The notes under the pieces: generated by a model
The model's input: the letters and a program-made list of their open reading frames with translations, nothing else
Told to the model about the DNA's origin: nothing
Databases searched by the model: none
Part shown: positions 55,724-64,000 of the stretch, one piece after another
Layout: each line of letters opens with the position of its first letter
How positions within the stretch are numbered: position 1 is the stretch's first letter
Origin: Macrophomina tecta
Taxonomy: Eukaryota > Ascomycota > Dothideomycetes > Botryosphaeriales > Botryosphaeriaceae
DNA: 64,000 bases
Reading direction: 5' to 3'
Assembly (NCBI GenBank): GCA_024180945.1
Contig: JAKSGN010000006.1
Location: 1,054,001-1,118,000 of the forward strand
Position numbers and translations under genes: made by a program

Positions 55724-57801
55724 GGTGTCACTGTAACGTTTTCTTGCGGGTGGACACTCTGCAATGAGCTGTTCAGAGTTGTTGGTTGTTTCCTGGAATT
55801 AACGTGAGAGGCAGCCGGCCTTTTATAGACAACTTGAGGGCTGTAAATCCCTTCAGTTGCCTTGCAAGTGGTTCCATGATCATCCTTATGCTCTCAGAAT
55901 AGCACACTGGGGCGGTAAGGCTTAGCCGCGCGAGGCCACCCCACCGTGGCCGACGGGGTGCAGAAGCTATGTTCCGTTGTCGGTCCGTTGGCTTTCTTGG
56001 CCAGTGATTTCGTATACAGTAGTCCCTATGAAGACGACGTCTGACTGTTGTTGTACGCATGCTTTGTCCCTCTGTGAAAAGCCTATCAATGATTATTTTC
56101 CGAACTGCCCAAAACCAGCAGAATGAACGAGCGCTAGATACCTCAATATGCCGCGTTGTTCTGATGACAATGGCGTCCGTGGCAATTGCTATCCTGACCA
56201 CCATACCATCAGTCTCAGTGGTGCGTGCCTAAAGACGCCAAATAAGCATAATTCGTTTCATAAAACAGAATTTTTCACGCAGGAGCCTTTGCATGCAACG
56301 GATGCATGACATTGCCGAATGTGCCGCAGCTGGGAAACTTGCATGATGTCTTTGCCGGTTATTGCCGGTTCGCCGGCAAGTATAAACTTCTAGTAGTGTC
56401 ACATTAGACTGCTAAGAATAGAGAGCAGACGAGAAATCCGTAAGCCAAATACGGAAGCTTTTGGCGATGTTGCACTGGATGCTAGGCTCATCTTATACAG
56501 CTCGGGGTTAGTCTGCCCGCATTAACGTATAGGCTGATACAACGTTCCCCTTTCAGTAGCCTCATAGATGAAATGGACCGGTGCGTTTCTATTGAAAAAA
56601 AAAAAAAAAAAAAAACATCTCTGTGAATTCATTTTCTTTCAAGCTGACGCTAGCTCAACGGGGTTTGAATAGCAGTTGAATGCAAAAGTGACCATTTCTG
56701 GCTATCAGGTATAGGGCAAAGTGCACGTGAGAGGTTGTTCCACCTCCTTGTGACGGCCCCGGATATTTGGGAAGGCAAGAGCAGAGACGAGTCAGATGTT
56801 CAAGCATGTGACCAAGCACGATGGTGGAATTAATGGGAGCTCTGCGCCACGCAGGAAACGAGCACACCAGCCTGTCGAGAGGAACTCCGATTCGGCAGAA
56901 ACAGCATGATGTCGTCTCCGATTAACAGCATGTGATGATCTGATTGGCGGTTAGGACGGTGGATGAAGGGATCGCCAGCGGCATTAAGACAAGGGGTTGG
57001 GAAAACCTCAGCTAACGGGCCGTACTGTATACGAGAAGCTTTTCGCCGCAGCAACAGCCAGGAAGCTTATTTCGGCAGAGCCGCGCATAGCGTAGCTGCT
57101 GCCGCTCGTAGGAATGGAGGCAAGCGAAGCGAACGCTGAATCACGGGGCACATTCAGGGACCGACGAGCAGCTTTCTGTTTCGACGTCCTTCTGGGGTCG
57201 ATGTTGAGTACTCCACACTGGTAATGCGAAGATAAATGTGCAAGCAGAAAACAAACAAAGATCAGTAAGAAACAGGACCGGTCTCCTATGTATGAAGGGT
57301 TATCGAAAAGGAAAAAAAAGGCATAGGGAAGCCTGAGACTACGAAAAGGAAAAGGCAGGATACGAGCGGTGAGGCCATGTGCGGAAGCTCACGGATGATG
57401 AGCAGGGACAAGTAAGGAAAGATGGTACATGTTCGCCGAGGTTCTCATGCGGCTTATGAGAGATCACATTCCCGTTGACACGGCAGAGCGGGACGTGCGA
57501 ATAAGCTTGATCAGAGGCCGGGAGCAAGTTGCCCCCGCTGAGTCGGCCTGAAACGGGGGGCGGGCGGCGGGATGCATGCATTGCGCCGCCACAATACGAG
57601 CTTGGCCCCTTCTTTGACGAGTACCTCCAGTTCGACCACCGTTTTATGCTGTCCGTATTCTGTGCTTCCTCGGAAGTCTGGCGGGTTCGCATGGCGTGAT
57701 AGTGGACAGCTGTGAAGGCGTGTCCTGACGCAGATCGCCTACCCAGCATTTTTCATACGAGACCTCCACTTATTTGCTGTCGCCGGAACATTGCATCTGA
57801 C
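55724..57801. other. Intergenic region of 2 kb with A21 run
   Basis: Upstream of the NLP gene (its TATA box lies near 55824). An A21 run spans 56595-56615. No domain-bearing frame was found; a 136-codon minus-strand frame at 57339-57749 looks random. Confidence 0.5.
55821..55827 (-). promoter_or_regulatory. TATA box of the NLP gene
   Basis: TATAAAA on the minus strand lies about 100 bases before the ATG at 55723. Confidence 0.6.
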
Positions 57802-58230
57802 TCAATCCTCATACACAAGCACAGCTATCACATGAGCACGATATTCTCGGCTCTTCAGCTGCTGCACATCCTCCGCCTCTCCTCGATTCTGCCCACCATC
57901 ATTCCGCTCGTACAACCCAGAACCAGCGCCCACACCCCGAGCCATAGCCCCAATATGCAATCTCAACTCAACCTCCAACACCTGTACTCCACGCACGCCC
58001 TGCACAGGCCGAGGATCACGCCAACCAACAGGCGCGCCGCACTGCGGACACCTCGTCCGCTGCGTCGGTGTGGCACACTTGCCTACGGTGAATGGATGGC
58101 CTCTCTCACACGTCTCCCAGTGGGCCGTCGCGCAAAAATCCATAGCCATAGCGGCCAGGACGGCGCGGCGCTCCTCGCCTGTGACGACGGCACAGGACGT
58201 GGAGGCCCGCAGCGAGGAAGATGCACTCAT
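57802..58230 (-). CDS. Standalone RZ-type zinc-finger protein
   Basis: A single-exon gene of 142 aa with ATG at 58230. Residues of about 38-66 read WETCERGHPFTVGKC...TRCPQCGAPVG, the C-x3-GH-x6-C...CPxCG pattern of the RZ-type zinc finger found in NFX1/ZNFX1 helicases and RNF213. The canonical GG after the last knuckle is GW here. The N-terminal part (SLRASTSCAVVTGEERRAVLAAM) is short, and the C-terminal half (LEVELRLHIGAMARG...) continues as in fungal proteins where the finger ends a large P-loop protein. This copy is only the finger plus flanks, so it may be a small independent protein or a fragment of a larger ancestor. The DDX60-like helicase is transcribed away from it, 872 bp from start to start. 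Confidence 0.7.
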   Translation of the reverse strand: MSASSSLRASTSCAVVTGEERRAVLAAMAMDFCATAHWETCERGHPFTVGKCATPTQRTRCPQCGAPVGWRDPRPVQGVRGVQVLEVELRLHIGAMARGVGAGSGLYERNDGGQNRGEAEDVQQLKSREYRAHVIAVLVYED

Positions 58231-59102
58231 CGGCAGGCTGCACGGGGTTGCTTGCTCCGGGTGCTTCGCAAGAGGTCAAGGCAGCGCTGGCGGTCGGCGC
58301 ATACGTCGAGCGCGCAGTCGCCGTCTAGATGTGCTGGGAGTTTGTCACGTCACATGGCTGAGGATAGCAAGGTTGGCAACAAATGAGCCTTTTCTTTTTT
58401 TTTTTTTTTTTTTTTTTATTTTTGTCTTCTTTTGAATCTCTTGTCAAAATGAAAGCAAAAAAAAAAACAAAAAAAAAAAAACAAAAAAGGATGGATGTGG
58501 TTAAGACCTTGACGCGATTAACGTATTGTGTGTCGTTGGCGCCTCAATGCGACGGGCGCAAGGGACAGGCGGTGTGCGGAGGGCAGATGAGTGCCACGCG
58601 CGTCGGTCGGGATTGTCTGCCGTACGAAGCTGTCACCCGCTGTAACTAGCTGCAGAGCGGCGGACTCGCAGCGGGCAAGGCAGACTGGAAGAAAGTGGTG
58701 GTGGGCGCAGGACGCGCAAATGGGGCAATCGGAGGGCAGCTGCTGCATAGCGCCGCCTGCGCCACGTCTGCGCCACAGCAACAGAAAGCAAATCAGTGCT
58801 GTGTGGCCGCTGGCGCCCGTCTGCCGTCGCGGGCCGTCTGCCCCAGAGCCGCGCTGCAGCTTGCCCGCTATCCCTGCGTGCGCTACAGCTTTCTATGGAG
58901 CCTTCGGGACATGCTCGGCCGGTCTGTCTGGCGTGGAGGCACGTTGCTTCATCTCGTCGCGGCCCTCCCTCTCAACCTCCATCCTCCATCCTCCATCTTC
59001 TATCCCCCGCCCTCACCCTTTCTCCACCTCCCGCCCGCGCCGCCCGTCGGACTCGCCGCCCGCTCCAGCGCCCGCCCCAGCGCCTCCCACCCACCCGCTG
59101 CC
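58231..59102. other. Divergent promoter region with T23 and A-rich tracts
   Basis: Lies between the RZ-finger gene and the DDX60-like gene. It contains a T23 run at 58395-58417 and an A-rich block at about 58456-58489, then CT/CA-rich sequence before ATG 59103. No gene seen. Confidence 0.55.
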
Positions 59103-62100
59103 ATGGGCTCCGTCGGAACGCCAGCGCATGATTCGCTCGACTTCTATGCCCGACTGTCCTCGCGCCGCGTAGATCTCGTCGGCGACTACGCCGGCAGCGA
59201 GCCGTTCCTCGTTGAGGGCGATGCGTTGCTGCTCCGCTGTTTCTGCGACGAAAACTTAGACTTCCAAGGTTGCCGATCCTCTCCCTTTTCGGCCCCTCCG
59301 CGCTGACTCCCGCAGTTGGCTTCCAAATGCTGCATGCGGTGTGGCTGGCCGAGCGCTTTCTGCACCATCTCTTGCACCGGAACTGCAACTTTGACATCGT
59401 CTTCTTCGATGACAGTGCGCAGCTTTGCGTCCCCTCCCATGCCGGTGAAGATGCCCGGCCCAAGTACTTGCTGGCTCGCGCCGTCATCTTGCGCCACCTG
59501 CAGGCCATTGCCACCTCTGGCACTCTTCCCCTCAAGATCATGCTCTTTCCCTCGCTCCATGCCCCGCAGTTCCGCGCCGCCCTTGCTGAAAACAGCTACA
59601 TGTTCGTCATGATGAACGATGGAGCCGCTGATGACTGCAGCTGTCATCTCCACAAACGGCACAAGTCTGCTCTGCGCCTGAACATCGGTGCTGTCCTCGG
59701 ATGGAGATGTACCGTCGTTTTGCTCAACGGCCTTGAATGGAGAGATAGCAAAGTTTTTGCAGACATCATCGAAGGCGCCGGCCGCATTGAGGGCCTGCCA
59801 GAGCCGTCGGAGCCGAACCAGGCAAGCTCGCAAAGCACCCCGTCCGCCCACCTATTCGAGGATAGGAAATACGAGGCCCTTGCCAAGCATCACCAGGATG
59901 CGGCAGCACCTTTCACCGAGCGCCTTTACCTTGTAGCTGCCGCTGCTGCCGTTCTTCTCGACATGCCTGATGTCCGGAAAGAGCATGTGGCTGCACTCCT
60001 TGCCCATGCCGTGTTGCAGAGTCAGCTCCGCCTCGGTGACCGCGCCTTATGCACTCCTGCAGAAACCACAGAGGACACACGTCGCTTCCTCCACGCCTTC
60101 GCCGGCGTCTCTCGCGCAATCCTGGAGTCCAGCTCCTGGGACAAATTTGTCAAAGATGCACGTCTTTCTCGCGATGTCGCCGACCTCGTCGATGGCAGGC
60201 TTTTCCGGGCTGTCTTGAGCGGCAAAGATCTGGCCCAGCCTCTGAGTGAAGAATCCACGAGAACATTAAGAATGTTGGTGGATCTCATAGCTTCTTTGGC
60301 AAACAACACAACCATTCCCCCAGCAGACCTGCCTGCATCCAGGTCGGATCCTCCTCAAAGTCAAACGCGCCGGCCTCCTCGCAAATTGCTTCCTTTCCAA
60401 GAACCCGTCTTTGACAAAATTCTTGAGCCAATCAAGCTGGAGGCCGATTCTGAGGCCGCCGAGGGCCTAACGACCAACAGCTCCAAAACCTTCCGAGAAC
60501 TGACCCATTGGCACAATTCGAAGCGTCCCCTCAACCGCAAAGACGTCAGAGCTGCCAAGGATCGGTCCGCATTTTACGCGCGCCGGCGCGACCAGAGGTT
60601 CATGACAGAGATGATGAATTATGCAGCCAGTCTGACCAATGCTGTCGGCAAGGTTCTTGAGCCCGAGACCATCGTTGTGGAATCAAAGGAACCCGGCAAG
60701 AACTCAGGCAAAGACAATAAGCAGCCCGCGAAGACGGTGAAGCCGGCTGGCGGCAAAAATAAACGAGCAGGCGAGAAGCAAGCCATGCTCGACAATATTG
60801 CTGCAGAGAAGGATAAAAAGGAGGCGGCGAACAACGCGAAGATCATGAACGCGTGGCATTCTGTCTGCAAAGAAATCAGCAAAGCGCAGCAACCTACCGC
60901 GCGCCATGCCAAGGTGATCCAGTACTTCAATTCCCTTCCTACTCCAAAGCAGGACGTTGTCCGTGCCGAGGTAGAACTCTATGCGCTGAGTTGCCTGCTC
61001 GAGTTGTGGAAGAAGTCAGTAGCCGCCGACCCGAAGTCGCCCAATTTCGGACTCGCTGCGAGAATCTGGGATTCGGTAGCTCGGTTGAAAAACACTCCTG
61101 GGATTACTGCCACAATGGCATCCAAAATCTCTTTGACCATTGACGCTCTAGGCCTGCCCTTTTCAATTGGAAAAGGAGAATCGCCGGATCGCAAGCTCCC
61201 CTTTGAGTTTGCATTGAGTCCTGACAGGAGCATCAACCTTGCCATTCCTCTTCCGTCCCGGGAATTCCAACTACTGCACTGCGGCCCATACTTTGATCGG
61301 AAAATGGATTCTGCCCCTGATGACCGTGTCCCTTTCCTACCGGATGGCTGGCAACGCAAGGTACTGGATGTCATTGACGCTGAGAAGAGCCTTTTCGTTG
61401 TTGCCCCTACGAGTGCTGGTAAGTCCTCATTCAACACGGAGGTTTGCTTTCGACAGCAGAGCTGACCAATCAGGTAAAACGTTCATATCATTCTACGCCA
61501 TGAAGAAAGTGCTTGAAGGTTCAGATGAAGGCGTCCTTGTATACGTCGCTCCGACCAAGGCTTTAGTGAACCAGATTGCCGCGGAAATTCAGGCCCGTTT
61601 CTCGAAGACCTACAAGCATGCCGGCAAATCCGTGTGGGGCATTCACACGCGCGATTACCGTGTCAACAACGCTACCGGATGCCAAGTCCTCGTGACTGTA
61701 CCACACATTCTCCAAACTATGCTTCTGGCCCCGGCTCATGCCGAATCCTGGTCATGCCGAATCAAGCGCATCATATATGATGAAGTACATTGTATCGGCC
61801 AGGCGGACGATGGTCTCATCTGGGAGCAGTTGCTCTTACAAGCACCATACCCGATCATCGCATTGTCGGCCACGGTCGGCAACCCAGAGGAATTCTATAA
61901 CTGGCTGTCATCAGCGCAGAAAGCCGTCGGAATTGACCTCGTGATGGTGCATCATCCGCACCGTTACTCCGAGCTGCGGAAATTCGTATACGTGCCGCCC
62001 AAGGACTTCAACTTCACCACCCTTCCCCACGCACCAACCATCGCACGTATTGGGCTTGACAAAGGCGAGGATTTCAAGTTCGTCCATCCAGTGGCGGGCT

Positions 62101-64000
62101 TGCTAAACCGGGCCCGCGGCATTCCGGACGATTTCTCGCTAGAAGCCCGTGATTGCTACACTCTCTGGCAGTCAATGAAGGCCCATGAGACTGAGAGACA
62201 CAAAGTGCCGGATTCACTCAATCCAGAAGTCGCGCTGCCCAAGGTGATAACTCAGGCCGACGTCATTACTTGGAACCAGTCCTTGAAGGCGCTTCTCAAG
62301 GCTTGGATGGAGCAAAGCGACTCTCCTTTCGAAGCGGTTGTCCGCGATCTTGGCCATACTTTGTATGATTTAGAAAAAACTGACGATGAGCATCTGGGCT
62401 CGGAACAAGTAGTCAGCACCATCATGCCGCTTCTCTGCCACCTGCAGGAACAATCCGCTCTCCCTGCCATCCTTTTCAACTACGATCGCAGCTATTGCGA
62501 GGCCACGTGCGAAAGCATCCTGGCGCAGCTAGAGAGCGCAGAAAAAGAATGGAAGGAAACCTCGCCTGCTTGGACCAAAAAGATGGCAGGCTGGGAAGCT
62601 TGGAAGAAGAGTCGAAAAGGCTCGTCCAAGAAAACCGCTAGCAAGAAATCCTCTGGTCTACCTGATGAAGGCATGGGAAAGGCGGACCTCGCGAGAGAGA
62701 GTGCCGCCGCGGAAGTGGATTCCTGGGAAAGCTTCGACCCAGACGCACCTATTGATGGCTTCCACTTCACCGACAAAACAAAGCTACTCCGATCGGAGCT
62801 CGACAACTATGCCAGTGAGCTTCGTTGGCGCGGTGTCCCGGACAGGCTGGTCGAGGCACTGTCGCGGGGCATCGGTGTCCATCATGCAGGTATGAACAGA
62901 AAGTACCGTCACGTGGTCGAGTTGCTCTTCCGAAGAGGCTATTTGCGCGTCGTGGTTGCCACTGGCACACTGGCGTTGGGTATTAACATGCCTTGCAAGA
63001 CTGTTGTCTTCTGCGGAGATTCCATCTTCCTCACAGCGCTGAACTTTCGTCAAGCAGCAGGTCGTGCCGGCCGCAGAGGTTTTGACGTGCTCGGCAACGT
63101 AGTTTTCCACGGTGTACCCGTCTCAAAGGTCTGCCGGCTGCTCAGTTCCCGCCTTCCTGACCTTACAGGCCATTTCCCCATCACGACAACTCTTGTTCTA
63201 CGGCTCAATACACTTCTCTCCGAATCGAAGCATTCGGAATTTGCCACACGTTCCATCAATGCGCTCCTCTCACAGCCTCGTCTGTACCTTGGCGGCGAGG
63301 AAAACCGTATGGCAGTCCTGCACCATCTCCGTTTCTCAATCGAGTATTTGCGAAGACAGTTCCTTCTCGACCGGTTCGGCAATCCTCTGAACTTCGCCGG
63401 TTGTGTTTCGCATTTGTACTACACCGAGAGCTCCAACTTCGCCTTCCACGCACTGCTGAAGGACGGCTACTTCCACCGCCTATGCGCCGGTATACGCCAG
63501 AACCCGCAAAGCACAGAGCGCATCACGAGAACGTTGATGCTGGTCCTCTCCCACCTGTTCGGCCGAATCTTCTGCCGGCAGGCCGACCAAGAGTATATCG
63601 AGGAAGTAGTCAAGAACTCGCCTTCCACCGTCATCCTCCCTCCACTCCCAGAGGATGCAGCGGAGATCCTGCGCCAACACAACCAAGACACCCTCGACAT
63701 ATTCAGCACGTACGTGCACACGTTCGTAGACCAGCACATCCATGAGGACGACAACGCGCTTCCGCTCTCCAACCTCAAATTTGGCGGAACTGACGGCCCT
63801 GCTCACGGCGCCGGTCCGACGGTCCGCTCGCACTTTGTCGCCCTTTCCGGCCACACGGACGATTTCTCATCCGTCTCCGATCTCTGCAGCACCGTCCGCA
63901 GCGGCGTTTTCCTTGAGGAGGCGGTGATCCCGTACGTCCCCGTCGAGCCCGAGCTGCCGCTGAACGCGTACCTGCTCGACTTCTTCAAGCACGGCGACGT
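59103..64000 (+). CDS. DDX60/Ski2-like DExH-box helicase, truncated by window end
   Basis: A superfamily 2 RNA helicase of the Ski2-like type, closest in layout to DDX60, an RNA-sensing antiviral cofactor in animals; fungal homologues are largely uncharacterised. Exons: 59103-59268, 59316-61418 and 61474 to beyond 64000 (introns 47 and 55 nt), with 1598 residues visible. A long N-terminal region (about 740 residues, including a Lys-rich linker near KKEAANNAK) precedes the helicase core: Walker A APTSAGKT with Lys758 (split by the second intron), VYVAPTKALVNQ, DEVH at 859-862, LSATVGNP, and after an insert GVHHAGMNRKYR, VATGTLALGINMP and QAAGRAGRRG from about residue 1283. The long insert between the two RecA domains with the charged SKKTASKKSS patch is also DDX60-like. 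No stop codon is reached. ATG 59103 has a GCCATGG context. Confidence 0.92.

Noticed and set aside
57712..58386. 224-codon plus-strand open frame
   Set aside because: It is antisense to the RZ-type zinc-finger gene, whose Cys/His motif is far more convincing.

Overview
The window is nuclear DNA of a filamentous ascomycete (Pezizomycotina). The evidence is short GT-AG introns of about 44-155 nt with CTAAC/CTGAC branch sites, a fungal Qa-SNARE (SED5 type), a C2H2/Fungal_trans regulator, two microsomal P450s, a GPI-anchored wall protein and an NLP secreted effector. A plant-associated Dothideomycete or relative fits the gene set, but the class is inference. I saw no tRNA, rRNA, CRISPR array or intact transposon.

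Layout, left to right: secreted GH27 alpha-galactosidase (945-2497), carboxylesterase with a one-base frameshift (3810-5494), peroxisomal 4CL-like acyl-CoA ligase with an in-frame stop and a GC-AG intron (7471-9310), BCS1-like AAA ATPase (10203-11749) facing an eight-exon CocE/X-Pro peptidase-like hydrolase (13972-11832), F-box-like protein (14443-15303), P450 no. 1 (16596-18715), SED5 (21481-20372), and two consecutive giant disordered proteins (22624-26826 and about 27365-32482). Next come a broken type II asparaginase (34456-33564), a repeat-rich GPI protein (38449-35576), a 3'-truncated rhodopsin-like membrane gene (40260-39640), and a gene-poor 4.5 kb stretch with an inverted repeat. The right part holds a small single-pass membrane protein (44735-45206), an LRR/F-box-like gene (46785-45626), a C2H2 regulator (48004-50705) followed by P450 no. 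2 (51037-52805), a small stress-type protein (53929-53560), an NLP (55723-54929), a standalone RZ-type zinc-finger protein (58230-57802) and, divergent from it, a DDX60/Ski2-like DExH helicase running off the right edge (59103 to beyond 64000).

Housekeeping loci (SED5, the large conserved proteins, AAA ATPase, helicase) are intact and interleaved with accessory loci. Four of the accessory loci are damaged in different ways: frameshift, nonsense codon, internal deletion plus dinucleotide insertion, and 3' truncation. This suggests a region where metabolic accessory genes are being lost, although assembly errors could explain the single-base indels.

The two most interesting arrangements are the head-to-head RZ-finger/DDX60-like pair, whose relatives in animals both act in RNA-directed immunity, and the C2H2 regulator directly upstream of a P450. 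Exon boundaries were set by hand from splice consensus and frame continuity.
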